Below are positions 18,921 to 28,379 of a stretch of 64,000 nt of DNA, in pieces. Positions within the stretch are counted from its first letter, which is position 1; each line of letters opens with the position of its first letter. A program made the translations under genes and the position numbers. The stretch comes from Alteromonas sp. KC3. GTDB taxonomy: Bacteria; Pseudomonadota; Gammaproteobacteria; Enterobacterales; Alteromonadaceae. The notes below the pieces were generated by a model. That model searched no databases, was not told the origin of the DNA, and saw only the letters and a program-made list of their open reading frames with translations. The stretch lies in assembly GCF_016756315.1 (NCBI RefSeq), contig NZ_AP024235.1, positions 4,464,001 through 4,528,000 on the forward strand, read 5' to 3'.

Positions 18921-19276
18921 TCTGGTGGATCCTATCCTTTATTTTTATTTGTTTTGCGCAGTGTAAAACTCAGAATTCATGAACCTAGTTTTAAGGCCAC
19001 ATTCAGCCTAATGTTCTTCATGGTATGTCGCATGCTTTTCAGCAAGCGTAATCTTCATCGCAGCGCTTCCCTTATTCTTAAGCCTTCTAAGAACGCGGTT
19101 ATTCTCTACAGTCAGCGTGTAGCGAATTTTATTACACACTTTTTTTTAAAATCGTTGTAATTTTTTTTAAATGGCGATGACTAGTGATAACGAAAGCGGT
19201 GCAACAGCCCCAAACTCTACGTTTAGGCGTTGCCAAAACACATAAAGACATAGTCAACACAACGAGGGAGAGCCTA
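18921..19276. other. Divergent intergenic region, sigma gene / PspB-like gene
   Basis: No coding region is convincing here. Two T tracts lie at about 19139-19150 and 19162-19170. The segment must hold promoters for both divergent genes, but I could not assign a -35/-10 pair with confidence. Confidence 0.4.
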
Positions 19277-19552
19277 ATGTCTACGTTAAGCCTTGTATTA
19301 TTACTAAGCGGTATCACATCTATTGCGCTCTTAGCGTGTTATCTTGATGCTAAATTTCAATGGCGGTTAAACGACTGGATGAATGGTCAGTGCAGCAATC
19401 CATTCATTGCAACCAACGCCTCGCAGCAAGCGCAGCGATTAAAAGAGAAAGACGCGCAAATTGAAAAGCTCATGGAGCGCATTGAAACGCTGGAAGCCAT
19501 CGTGACCGAACCTGCCTATGAGCTAAACAAGAAAATTAATGCGCTTAAATAG
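19277..19552 (+). CDS. PspB-like membrane coiled-coil protein
   Basis: A 91-residue protein starting at the ATG at 19277, with GAGGGAG 6 bases upstream; an ATG 93 bases earlier lacks such a site. One membrane segment (residues 3-22) is followed by a short basic linker and a C-terminal coiled coil (KEKDAQIEKLMERIETLEAI). This layout and the 'ERIETLE.I' pattern resemble phage shock protein B, which sits in the inner membrane and activates PspF-controlled stress genes. No pspA or pspC is adjacent, so it is an orphan; its neighbour is an ECF sigma factor, which may hint at an envelope-stress role. Confidence 0.65.
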   Translation: MSTLSLVLLLSGITSIALLACYLDAKFQWRLNDWMNGQCSNPFIATNASQQAQRLKEKDAQIEKLMERIETLEAIVTEPAYELNKKINALK

Positions 19553-19570
19553 TGATATTTTACACCGCGC

Positions 19571-20473
19571 CTAGTTTGGTATTGATGGGCGGCGCATAAA
19601 GCGTGGAATTTTCCCCATGGCTATCGCGTTGCCCATCAATACAATCACCACGCCAACCACAGATAGCATGGTCCACTGATACCCTTCAAAGAAGGTTGAT
19701 ATCAATAGCGCCACCATGGGATACACCAACACCACATAGGCCGCTTTATCAGCCCCCATTTGCTTGAGCAGTTTCATATACGCGCCGAACGCGAATACCG
19801 AACCAAACAGTGCCAGATAAACCAATGATAGATAAAAGCTTGTACTACTTGGAATAACTAACGTACCTGGCAGCAACAATGACGTAATAAAAAGCAATAT
19901 CATGGCGTAGGACATCGCATAAAAGTTCATCTGAATAACCGGTGTGCCGGCAGTAAGAATACGCTCGGAAATAACGTTTCCAATTGACGCACACAAGAAA
20001 CTTACAAAAGCGATGCCAAGACCCGTTGCAAGCGCGGCATCCATCGACACTTTTGAAAACTCGGGCACAAATAAACAAATGATGCCGCCAAGCCCGAACG
20101 TAGCCCCCACAACGACTTCTTTTCGAATAGGCTCTTTTAACCACCAGCGGCGTAACACCACGTTTATATAGATGATACACGAACTCATCAGTGCCAGTAG
20201 TGCGCTAATAATATGGGCTTGGGCAAGATACAGTAAGGTGTAATTAAGGCTATATAAGAATACGCCCACCGCGGCCATTTTAATGTGCACATGAACGGGA
20301 AGCGCCAACGGCAGACGCTTTATTAGGCAATACGCTCCTAAGCAGGCGGAAGCCAATAAGTAGCGAAGTGCAATCGCGAAGGTTTCAGAGGTATGCCCAA
20401 TTTGATAGGTTATCGCAATCCACGTAGAACCCCATATCAAGCAACACAACGAAAAAAGAGTAGCGTTATTCAT
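19571..20473 (-). CDS. DMT-superfamily EamA transporter
   Basis: A 300-residue protein with ten predicted membrane helices arranged as two EamA repeats (about 5-135 and 148-285). The first repeat starts with the typical CLIWGSTWIAI. Family members export amino acids, nucleobases or other metabolites across the inner membrane. It lies 18 bases downstream of the dehydrogenase gene and is probably the last gene of a three-gene operon with it and the thioesterase. Substrate unknown. Confidence 0.88.
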   Translation of the reverse strand: MNNATLFSLCCLIWGSTWIAITYQIGHTSETFAIALRYLLASACLGAYCLIKRLPLALPVHVHIKMAAVGVFLYSLNYTLLYLAQAHIISALLALMSSCIIYINVVLRRWWLKEPIRKEVVVGATFGLGGIICLFVPEFSKVSMDAALATGLGIAFVSFLCASIGNVISERILTAGTPVIQMNFYAMSYAMILLFITSLLLPGTLVIPSSTSFYLSLVYLALFGSVFAFGAYMKLLKQMGADKAAYVVLVYPMVALLISTFFEGYQWTMLSVVGVVIVLMGNAIAMGKIPRFMRRPSIPN

Positions 20474-20491
20474 TAACCAATTTTGTCCGTG

Positions 20492-21433
20492 CTAATTGCG
20501 TTGTAAAAAATGCGCAAGCTGTTGTATGGCACCATCAAAAAGCGTTTGTCTTGCACTTTGGCCAATCCATGCGTTATGTGGCGTGATCAATAAATTGGGT
20601 AACTGTGCATTAAGCAAAATGTGATCAGATGGAGGCGGCTCAACCGACAGTACATCAAGACCCGCGCCGCCAATGCGATTATGTATCAGCGCGTCAAGCA
20701 AGGCGGCTTCGTCTATTAACCCGCCGCGGGCGGTATTAATTAAAAAGCAACTCGATTTCATTAACGATAACGTGCGTTTATTAATGAGCTTTTCATTGTC
20801 CTTAGTAAGTGGACAGTGAAGTGATACTACATCGGCATTTGGCAGTAAGCTTTCAAGCGAAGGTCTAGGATCATCGTTTTTACCAGGGCGCCCAGCAATA
20901 CTCACGTGCATTCCCAATGCACAGAGCAGGCTTTCCATGCGCTGACCAAGCGCTCCGTGACCAACAATAACCGCATGCTTGCCAGCCAGTTCAACAACAG
21001 GGCGATGATTAAGACAAAAATGCGCAGAGCGTGCCCATTCACCATCTGTCACATCGCGCTGATAATTAACAAACTGAGTTGCCAAATTGAGCAGTAGTGT
21101 TACAGCGTGCTGAGCCACACTGTCAGTGCCATACCCTTCAACATTCTTCACCTCTATCCCTTTCTCGCGGCAGTATTCAAGGTCGATGTTGTTCATACCG
21201 GTAGCAGTAACACCAATATAGCGAAGCGCCTTTGCGTGACTCAGTGCCGCTTCATTCAATACCACTTTATTCACTAAAAGGGCATGGGCATCCGCTATTC
21301 GAGAGATAACCTCTTCTGATTGCGTGCGGTCATGTAAGGTAACGTTTGCATCCAGTGATTCAAGGGCATGCGTATCAAGCGTATCTAAGTCCAGCGTTTC
21401 AGCATCAAGAAAAACCACATTTGGCTTGCTCAT
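20492..21433 (-). CDS. D-2-hydroxyacid dehydrogenase (NAD-dependent)
   Basis: A 313-residue enzyme with a split catalytic domain and a Rossmann domain: GHGALGQRMESLL binds NAD(P), NTARGGLIDE contains the substrate-binding Arg, and TPHNAWIG contains the catalytic His, with the Glu in between (VEPPP). The family reduces 2-oxo acids such as hydroxypyruvate or glyoxylate to D-2-hydroxy acids. The closest pattern is the glycerate/hydroxypyruvate reductase group, but specificity is inferred. Its ATG overlaps the stop of the thioesterase gene (4 bases). Confidence 0.9.
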   Translation of the reverse strand: MSKPNVVFLDAETLDLDTLDTHALESLDANVTLHDRTQSEEVISRIADAHALLVNKVVLNEAALSHAKALRYIGVTATGMNNIDLEYCREKGIEVKNVEGYGTDSVAQHAVTLLLNLATQFVNYQRDVTDGEWARSAHFCLNHRPVVELAGKHAVIVGHGALGQRMESLLCALGMHVSIAGRPGKNDDPRPSLESLLPNADVVSLHCPLTKDNEKLINKRTLSLMKSSCFLINTARGGLIDEAALLDALIHNRIGGAGLDVLSVEPPPSDHILLNAQLPNLLITPHNAWIGQSARQTLFDGAIQQLAHFLQRN

Positions 21434-21867
21434 AGCACTTCACATATCGACTCGAGTGCCGCCTTAATTTTTACGGGAATTGGAATTGCTTTGTCTGACT
21501 TTTTATCAACAAAAACATGCACAAACTGGCCGTGAGCAACACGTCGCTTACTTTCACCGGCATAGACCGACAGCCCATAGGTTACTGAACTTCGACCAAT
21601 TTTAGCCACGCGCAAACCAACATAAATGGTTTCAGGGTAAGCGGCTGGCGCAATATACTGACATTGGCTACTAACAACATAGGCCACTGATTTACCGTTA
21701 TGAATGTCTAAACCACCTTCTTCAATTAAAAAGCGATTTACCGCGGTATCAAAAAAACCGTAATACACCACATTGTTGATGTGCCCGTAAGCGTCGTTGT
21801 CTTGCCAACGGGTGGCAATAGTCACCTGATAAGGATAGTCAGCAAGTGTTGGCGTGATATCAGTCAT
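21430..21867 (-). CDS. Acyl-CoA thioesterase, 4HBT/YbgC-like
   Basis: A hot-dog fold protein of 145 residues, starting at the ATG at 21867 because AAGGAG lies 4 bases upstream; a start 30 bases further upstream is possible but has no ribosome site. The motif RWQDNDAYGHINNVVYYGFFD includes the catalytic Asp of YbgC/4-hydroxybenzoyl-CoA thioesterases. It hydrolyses acyl-CoA thioesters in the cytoplasm. First gene of an apparent operon with the dehydrogenase and the EamA transporter. Confidence 0.9.
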   Translation of the reverse strand: MTDITPTLADYPYQVTIATRWQDNDAYGHINNVVYYGFFDTAVNRFLIEEGGLDIHNGKSVAYVVSSQCQYIAPAAYPETIYVGLRVAKIGRSSVTYGLSVYAGESKRRVAHGQFVHVFVDKKSDKAIPIPVKIKAALESICEVL

Positions 21868-21953
21868 ACGGCTCCTTGGTGCATTTAACCTAACCATAAA
21901 ATATGGGCATTTTAGTTAGGCATTGAAATTGGGCATCGTGCTTTGGGGTGCGT

Positions 21954-23051
21954 TTAGTAAAGCACCATGTCATCGCGATGAATTGCCTCGTCAGCTGTCT
22001 CATAACCTAACACATTGGCGATGTCTTTCGACTTTTTCCCTTTTATAGCCATTAAGTCTTTTGCGTTATACAAGCACAGACCTTTCGCCACAATATAACC
22101 GTCGCACACCACTTCTACGGCATCGCCTTGTTCAAAATGCCCCGTTACGTTGATGATCCCTGACGGCAAAAGCGACGCGCCTTTTTGCACTAACGCGGCT
22201 TTTGCACCAGCATCAATTTCTATCTTTCCCGCCGTTTTTAGGGTGTGTGTTAACCACAAGCGCCTTGCATTTGCTGGCGTACTACTCGCGCTAAACAACG
22301 TCCCTGGTACCTTGCCTTCAATTAACGCATCGAAAGTGTCACCTTTTCTACCGTTAACAATGAGCGTTTGAATACCACTGTTGGTGCATTTTTCGGCCGC
22401 TTCTATCTTGGTACGCATGCCTCCTGTTCCTACAGACGTGCCTGCGCCCCCGGCTAAACCATAAATACTTGCGTCTATCGTATCGACTTGTGGAATGAGC
22501 GTCGCATTGGGGTCTTTGCGCGGATCGGCGGTGTACAGCCCATCAATGTCAGAGCAAATAATCAAAGTATCAGCTTGGGCCACTAATGCGGTGTATGCCC
22601 CTAAGTTGTCATTGTCACCCACTTTCAGCTCATTCACGGCAACGGTATCGTTTTCGTTCACAATGGGAAGAGCATTGTGGTTAAGTATTTCACGTAAGGT
22701 ATTTTTGATATTCACGTAGCGCGTGCGGTCGCGCAGGTCGTCAGCCGTTAGCAATACCTGTGCGCACGGAAAATCAAAAAAACGCTGCCAGTTGGCCATC
22801 ATCAAGGTCTGACCTATTGCTGCCATGGCTTGTTTTTCTGCAATTGACGCATTGTGGCGAATTTTCACTTTGCTGCGCCCTGCGGCCACGCTACCTGATG
22901 AAACTAGGATAACTTCTTTGCCTGCTTCGCGACTTGCAGTAATAAAACGTGCCAGCGCAAGTAAATAACGACCACTACACTCATTGCCCTCTGGTGCAAT
23001 AAGGGCACTACCAACTTTGATGACAGCACGCTGCCAAGAGAAACGATTCAT
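21954..23051 (-). CDS. proB: Glutamate 5-kinase
   Basis: A 365-residue enzyme that phosphorylates glutamate to gamma-glutamyl phosphate, the first step of proline synthesis. The amino acid kinase domain (about 8-255) shows VIKVGSALI, the SSGSVAAGR loop, NENDTVAV and GTGGMRTKIEAA; a C-terminal PUA domain (about 275-355) contains SLLPSGI and GLCLYNAKDL. Full family length. proA is not adjacent, unlike in many relatives. Confidence 0.96.
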   Translation of the reverse strand: MNRFSWQRAVIKVGSALIAPEGNECSGRYLLALARFITASREAGKEVILVSSGSVAAGRSKVKIRHNASIAEKQAMAAIGQTLMMANWQRFFDFPCAQVLLTADDLRDRTRYVNIKNTLREILNHNALPIVNENDTVAVNELKVGDNDNLGAYTALVAQADTLIICSDIDGLYTADPRKDPNATLIPQVDTIDASIYGLAGGAGTSVGTGGMRTKIEAAEKCTNSGIQTLIVNGRKGDTFDALIEGKVPGTLFSASSTPANARRLWLTHTLKTAGKIEIDAGAKAALVQKGASLLPSGIINVTGHFEQGDAVEVVCDGYIVAKGLCLYNAKDLMAIKGKKSKDIANVLGYETADEAIHRDDMVLY

Positions 23052-23242
23052 AACGGGAAGTAAAAAGAAAACAAGAGCTCAAGAATACGACAGTTGGCGT
23101 GTGATGCAAAACGTTCTGTTACAGATTTTTTGCGTTAAAAGATGGTTAGTTTACGGTCAAAAACTGGATTCATTTGCCTAGCCCGATATACTAGCCGTGT
23201 TATTTTATAACAATTCTAACTTACAAGTTGCAAGGAACCTGC

Positions 23243-25717
23243 ATGAGCACCGCAAAACGACACTTAATCTGGCTTGCGCCAGTGTTGTCTATGCTGATTT
23301 CTCTTCCAAGTGCAAACGCCGCCATTAAACAAACTAAAGGCGACTTTGAAGATAAATTCCGTCAGCTGGACGAAGTTCTCCCAACACCAAACGTATACCG
23401 TAACGCAGCGGGTGAGCCGGGACATCAGTACTGGCAGCAACAAGTAGATTACGACATTGACGTAAAGCTACTTGAAGACAAGCGCCGTATTGAAGCGAAA
23501 GAAACCATTACGTATCACAACAATTCACCAGATACCCTTAAGTATTTGTGGATTCAGTTAGACCAAAACAAATTCCGCGACGATTCTATGTCGGCGCTAA
23601 CCACTACATTTGGCGGCATTGGCAACCGCGGTCCAGGTACCCAAGCAGCAAGTGGCGACAAACCAGCTAAATTGAGCATGGGTGCACTGCGCCGTCAGCA
23701 GTTCGTTGATGATAATGAGCTTGGTTACACTATTTCTCGCGTTGAAGATAAGTCAGGTAACGACTTACGTCACACTATTGTTGGCACCTTGATGCGTGTT
23801 GACCTTGCTAAGCCGCTAGCGCCTGGTAAGAAAGTAACGTTTGATATCGATTTTGCTTTTAACATTGTTGAAGAAGACGCGGTATCTGCACGTGCAGGTT
23901 ACGAGCACTTCCCAGATGATGAGCGCGAAGGTGGTAACGATATCTTCTTGCTTGCACAGTGGTTCCCTCGTCTTGCGGCATACACCGACTACGAAGCATG
24001 GACTAACAAAGAGTTTATTGGCCGTGGTGAGTTCACGCTAGAATTCGGTAACTACGAAGTTGATATTACTGTACCGGCAGACCACATCGTATCGTCAACG
24101 GGTGTACTACAAAACCCGAAAGACGTGCTAACCAAAACACAACGCGACCGTCTTAAGAAGGCAGAAAAAGCAGACCGTATCGTATTCATCGTAACCCCTG
24201 AAGAAGCGATTGAAAACGAGAAGGAAGGTACCTCTAAGCTTAAGACGTGGACGTTCAAAGCTGACAACGTACGTGATTTTGCTTGGGCATCGTCTCGCAA
24301 ATTCGCTTGGGATGCGCGCGGCTATCAGCAGGGCGGTGACACACAGCCACTTGTTATGGCAATGTCATTCTACCCGAAAGAGGGCGGTGAGCTTTGGCAG
24401 AAATACTCTACCGAATCCATCATCCACACCATGGATGTATACAGCCGCTTTAGCTTTGACTACCCGTACCCGGTAGCACAGTCAGTAAATGGCCCAGTAG
24501 GTGGTATGGAATATCCAATGATTACCTTCAACGGCCCACGTACTGAGCTTCGCGATGACGGTTCTCGCACATACTCTTTGGCTGAGAAGCGCTTCCTCAT
24601 TGGCGTTGTTATTCACGAAGTAGGTCACATTTATTTCCCAATGACGGTTAACTCTGATGAGCGCCAGTGGACATGGATGGATGAAGGCCTTAACAGCTTC
24701 CTAGACGGTGTAGCAGGTCGCGAATGGGATCCAACCATTCCTTGGGGCGTTGAGCCACGTGACATCACTGGTTACATGAAGTCTCAAACGCAAGTACCTA
24801 TTATGACGCAGTCTGACTCAGTATTGCGTTTAGGCCCTAACGCTTACACTAAACCAGCCGTTGCACTGAATATTCTACGTGAAACTATTCTTGGTCGTGA
24901 GTTGTTTGACTTCGCGTTTAAAGAGTACGCACAACGTTGGATGTTTAAGCGTCCTACACCTTCAGATTTCTTCCGCACAATGGAAGAAGCATCAGGTGTT
25001 GATCTAGACTGGTTCTGGCGCGGCTGGTTCTATACCACTGACCACGTAGACATTAGCCTAGACAGCGTTTATAAGCTGCGTTTAGACACTGAAGATCCAG
25101 ATATCGACTTCGCCCGTGAGCGTGATGCTGAAATGGAAAAACCAAAGTCACTTACCGACATTCGCAATAAAGAAGAAGGTAAAGAACTGTGGGTTGACCG
25201 CTTTGAAGATATCCGCGATTACTACGACGAAAACGACCGTTACACAGTAACCAACAAAGAACGCAATAAGTACAAGAAATTCCTAAAAGGTCTTGAGCCA
25301 TGGGAACGTAAAGCCTTTGAGCGCGCGGTGAAGGAAGACAAAAACTACTACGTGCTAGATTTTAGCAACAAAGGTGGTTTGGTTATGCCAATTATTCTTG
25401 AACTGACATTTGAAGATGGCAGTAAAGAAGAAATGCGCATTCCAGCTGAGATTTGGCGTCGTACTCCTAAAGCGGTAAGCAAGCTTATCGTGACGGACAA
25501 AGACAAAGAATTAGTTAGCGTAACGGTTGACCCACACTGGGAAACAGCAGACGTTGATGTGGAAAATAACCACTACCCACGTCGCATCATCCCATCGCGT
25601 ATTGAGGCGTACAAGAATAAGCCGCGCAATACTTACGAGTACCGCGACTTGATGCATGATTCAAAGACCGAGCTAGATAAAGACGAAGACAAAGAAGAGG
25701 ACAAAGATGACGAATAA
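23243..25717 (+). CDS. M1-family zinc metallopeptidase, exported
   Basis: An 824-residue protein; the ATG at 23243 has AAGGA 6 bases upstream. A signal peptide (about 1-27, ending PSANA) points to the periplasm or outer surface. The zinc site is HEVGH (H458, E459, H462) with the third ligand E481 in WMDEGLNSF, spaced as in M1 aminopeptidases; GGMEYPM upstream is the exopeptidase-type GxMEN-like motif. The C-terminus (last 20 residues) is almost all Asp, Glu and Lys. The gene overlaps the next one by 11 bases, so both are co-translated. Confidence 0.93.
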   Translation: MSTAKRHLIWLAPVLSMLISLPSANAAIKQTKGDFEDKFRQLDEVLPTPNVYRNAAGEPGHQYWQQQVDYDIDVKLLEDKRRIEAKETITYHNNSPDTLKYLWIQLDQNKFRDDSMSALTTTFGGIGNRGPGTQAASGDKPAKLSMGALRRQQFVDDNELGYTISRVEDKSGNDLRHTIVGTLMRVDLAKPLAPGKKVTFDIDFAFNIVEEDAVSARAGYEHFPDDEREGGNDIFLLAQWFPRLAAYTDYEAWTNKEFIGRGEFTLEFGNYEVDITVPADHIVSSTGVLQNPKDVLTKTQRDRLKKAEKADRIVFIVTPEEAIENEKEGTSKLKTWTFKADNVRDFAWASSRKFAWDARGYQQGGDTQPLVMAMSFYPKEGGELWQKYSTESIIHTMDVYSRFSFDYPYPVAQSVNGPVGGMEYPMITFNGPRTELRDDGSRTYSLAEKRFLIGVVIHEVGHIYFPMTVNSDERQWTWMDEGLNSFLDGVAGREWDPTIPWGVEPRDITGYMKSQTQVPIMTQSDSVLRLGPNAYTKPAVALNILRETILGRELFDFAFKEYAQRWMFKRPTPSDFFRTMEEASGVDLDWFWRGWFYTTDHVDISLDSVYKLRLDTEDPDIDFARERDAEMEKPKSLTDIRNKEEGKELWVDRFEDIRDYYDENDRYTVTNKERNKYKKFLKGLEPWERKAFERAVKEDKNYYVLDFSNKGGLVMPIILELTFEDGSKEEMRIPAEIWRRTPKAVSKLIVTDKDKELVSVTVDPHWETADVDVENNHYPRRIIPSRIEAYKNKPRNTYEYRDLMHDSKTELDKDEDKEEDKDDE

Positions 25718-26264
25718 GTTGTCTTTGGCATTAAAGCAGGGCACTTCAGCCCTGCTTGCCAGTCTTGTTGTCTTAACAGTGATTTGTGCTAGCTTTTTTA
25801 GTGCACAGCTACAAGCGCATCAAATTAAAGCCGCTATTACCACAGTATTGTTTAATCAACGCACTGAAAATATTGAAGTCATGCACCGCTTTAATCTTCA
25901 TGATGCAGAACACGCGGTAAAAGCCTTGTTCGACAAGCATGCTGATATTATGGATGACATAGATACTCAGCAAGCATTTGCCGACTACGTGGCCAAGCAT
26001 TTTGCTATTTTAAATAGTGAAGGTGAACCTCTGGCACTGGCTAAAGTTGGATTTGAAGTAGAAGGCAAGCATTTCTGGGTATACCAAGAAACAGCTGAGC
26101 CACCAGCGCTTGAAGGCTTAAAGATTCGCCATGACGCGCTGCGCGACTTATGGCCAAAACAAGTCAACACGATAAACGTTGAAGGTAAAGGCGATATAAA
26201 AACCTTAACGTTTGCAGACAGCGTAAATTTGCTTGAGGTCAGCTTTAAAGGCCATCAACACTAA
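25707..26264 (+). CDS. DUF6702-like exported protein
   Basis: A 185-residue protein with an N-terminal membrane/signal segment (about 13-36, ending LQAHQ) and a beta-rich rest. The start HQIKAAITTVLFNQRTENIEVMHRF is typical of a small family that occurs next to M1 peptidases and HupE-like proteins (DUF6702). It overlaps the peptidase gene and probably works with it in the periplasm. Function unknown. Confidence 0.75.
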   Translation: MTNKLSLALKQGTSALLASLVVLTVICASFFSAQLQAHQIKAAITTVLFNQRTENIEVMHRFNLHDAEHAVKALFDKHADIMDDIDTQQAFADYVAKHFAILNSEGEPLALAKVGFEVEGKHFWVYQETAEPPALEGLKIRHDALRDLWPKQVNTINVEGKGDIKTLTFADSVNLLEVSFKGHQH

Positions 26265-26291
26265 ACTTATTAGCACGTTCTTAATAGATTG

Positions 26292-26322
26292 AAAGCCCGC
26301 ACTAAGTCGCGGGCTTTTTTAT
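26292..26322 (+). terminator. Intrinsic terminator after peptidase operon
   Basis: AAAGCCCGC/GCGGGCTTT perfect 9-bp stem, 8-base loop, then TTTTTTATT. Confidence 0.9.
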
Positions 26323-26371
26323 TACATTAAGTATGTGAGACTGAAGTCGTATAGTGTTTTTGGGTTAACTT

Positions 26372-26385
26372 CACTAACGTTAGTG
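26372..26385. promoter_or_regulatory. Perfect palindrome CACTAACGTTAGTG
   Basis: A 14-bp perfect palindrome 28 bases before the start of the small membrane gene; it could be an operator. The same 14-mer also occurs inside tamB (15545-15558), so chance is possible. Confidence 0.3.
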
Positions 26386-26413
26386 TGGGTAAATAAACAC
26401 GTAAGGGCTTAGT

Positions 26414-26812
26414 ATGAGCAACAGCGTAGCTTCTTCAATAAACACGACGACAAAACGCGTTCAATCTCGCAGTGAAAGAAAGCGTAGGTCAACTAACGCT
26501 AAAAGTAGCGATACGCCAAAGACGCCAATTGTTCAAGCTGAGCCCGCTAACGCCAGCAACAACGCCTTTGCAAACAAGAAAAACATCATGTGGGTGCTAT
26601 TGAGCGGCGCCATGGCACTTACGTTTATCATCATGCTGTTTTTGCCTAATACCGGTATGGGCAGTGGCCTCATTGCTACCTATTCTGCCATGTTGTGGTG
26701 CGGCTTCTTTGGTGCTTCGCTGTGGCGATATCGCAATGCAAGCGGGTGGGCCGGCTTTGCCTATGGTAGCGTTGTAGGTTTTGTTATCCAGTTCATTTCC
26801 CAGTTGATGTAA
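26414..26812 (+). CDS. Small membrane protein of unknown function
   Basis: A 132-residue protein with a long basic and polar N-terminal tail (about 1-55, rich in Ser, Thr, Arg and Lys) and three hydrophobic segments (about 57-76, 82-98 and 110-130). AAGGG lies before the ATG. No family is recognised. The N-terminal tail is low in complexity and likely disordered. Confidence 0.7.
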   Translation: MSNSVASSINTTTKRVQSRSERKRRSTNAKSSDTPKTPIVQAEPANASNNAFANKKNIMWVLLSGAMALTFIIMLFLPNTGMGSGLIATYSAMLWCGFFGASLWRYRNASGWAGFAYGSVVGFVIQFISQLM

Positions 26813-26990
26813 CACTCAATACGTGACACTTATGCCTATATTGGCAACGATAAGTGGCCACTTGCTCAAGTAAGTGAAAGTCGCCGCCAATACATTGAAT
26901 CAAAGTCTTTATACTACTGTCGTAAGTTAGAGTAATCACGAACGCCCTTGCTCGCGTAGTAACAGGGTACATTGTTTTATGAGTTAGCGT

Positions 26991-28328
26991 ATGACAGATA
27001 AACCTACTTCTCGGCCTACCAAGGCTATTCCATCCTCTCGGCTCTCTCGCGTCACCCGATTGGGCACACTGGCCGGAAAAATAGCAACAAGCGTAGTAAC
27101 ACAAGGTGCCGGTCAACTGCTCAAAGGAGAGAAGCCGGTACTGTCGTCACTGCTATTAACCCCTAAAAACATTGGTAATATTGCCGATCAGCTCGCGACT
27201 ATGCGTGGTGCAGCGATGAAGCTAGGCCAGCTTATTTCAATGGATGCAGGCGACTTTCTCCCTCCAGAACTTGCGGTGATTTTGGGGCGCCTTCGCGAAG
27301 ATGCCGATCCTATGCCCAAAACTCAACTCATCGAAACATTAGCAGCCTCGTGGGGCGAGAACTGGCAAGCATCGTTATTGTATTTTTCCTTCGCGCCTGT
27401 TGCTGCAGCGTCTATAGGTCAGGTTCACAAAGCCATTACGATGGATGGCAAAATGCTAGCCGTGAAAGTGCAATATCCCGGCGTAAAAAAGAGTATCGAC
27501 AGTGATGTTGATAATGTAGCGTCACTGATTAAGTTAACGGGTTTGGTGCCAAAATCACTGAACATCTCGCCACTGCTTAGCGAGGCTAAGCTACAGTTAC
27601 ACCAAGAAGCCGATTACCAGCGTGAAGCAACCATGCTCATGCGCTATCGCAGTTATTTAGAAGACAACACGCATTTTGTTATTCCTGCTACTTATCCTCC
27701 ACTAACGTCTGATACTGTGCTTGCCATGGACTATATCGAGGCAGTAGATCTGGATATTCTTCAAAGCGAACCCCAAGCAGTCAGAGACAAATTAATGACA
27801 GCGCTCATGGCACTTTTCTTCAACGAGGTTTTTAATTTCAAGCTGTTGCAAAGTGACCCTAATTTAGCCAATTACAAATACAAAAGTGAAACGCAGCAAA
27901 TTGTATTACTTGATTTTGGTGCGACTCGAGAAGTACCCGACGCCATTGCAGTGCACTATCAAGCATTGTTAAACAGCGCTGCAGACAATAACGTTGAAGA
28001 AATGCGACGAGCAGCAATGGCCATCGGCTTAATTGATGACAGTCATAGCGAAGCGCAAGTTACCGCAGTTATCAACATAGGCATGGAAGCCTGTGAAGCA
28101 ATTAGAAGCGACGAGCCTTATGATTTTGGTAACAGCGACCTGATTACTCGGTTACATGACAAAGGGATGGCGCTTACTATGGAGCATAACTTTTGGCATA
28201 CGCCACCTGCAGATGCACTATTTATCCACCGCAAACTAGGCGGGCTATTCCTACTCGCCAAACGCTTGAGCGCAAGAGTTGATATGCGAAAAGCGGCCGC
28301 GCCTTGGCTTGAGGCAAATAACGCCTAG
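26991..28328 (+). CDS. ABC1/UbiB-family atypical kinase-like protein
   Basis: A 445-residue protein of the ABC1 (AarF/UbiB/ADCK) family. The family-specific KLGQLISMD motif (about 77-85), the Ala-rich nucleotide loop AAASIGQVH, the AVKVQYPGV lysine and the LLDFGATREV metal-binding site are all present. The catalytic loop reads SDPNLANY instead of the usual DPHPGNF: the Asp and Asn are kept, while His and Gly are changed. Family members support ubiquinone synthesis or quinone handling. It lacks the C-terminal membrane helices of UbiB and is away from the ubi genes, so it is a paralogue rather than UbiB itself. Confidence 0.88.
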   Translation: MTDKPTSRPTKAIPSSRLSRVTRLGTLAGKIATSVVTQGAGQLLKGEKPVLSSLLLTPKNIGNIADQLATMRGAAMKLGQLISMDAGDFLPPELAVILGRLREDADPMPKTQLIETLAASWGENWQASLLYFSFAPVAAASIGQVHKAITMDGKMLAVKVQYPGVKKSIDSDVDNVASLIKLTGLVPKSLNISPLLSEAKLQLHQEADYQREATMLMRYRSYLEDNTHFVIPATYPPLTSDTVLAMDYIEAVDLDILQSEPQAVRDKLMTALMALFFNEVFNFKLLQSDPNLANYKYKSETQQIVLLDFGATREVPDAIAVHYQALLNSAADNNVEEMRRAAMAIGLIDDSHSEAQVTAVINIGMEACEAIRSDEPYDFGNSDLITRLHDKGMALTMEHNFWHTPPADALFIHRKLGGLFLLAKRLSARVDMRKAAAPWLEANNA

Positions 28329-28379
28329 CTAACACCTTCGCTATCATAGGGCGAAAAAGGTGCTATAAGGCAGGGTTCA

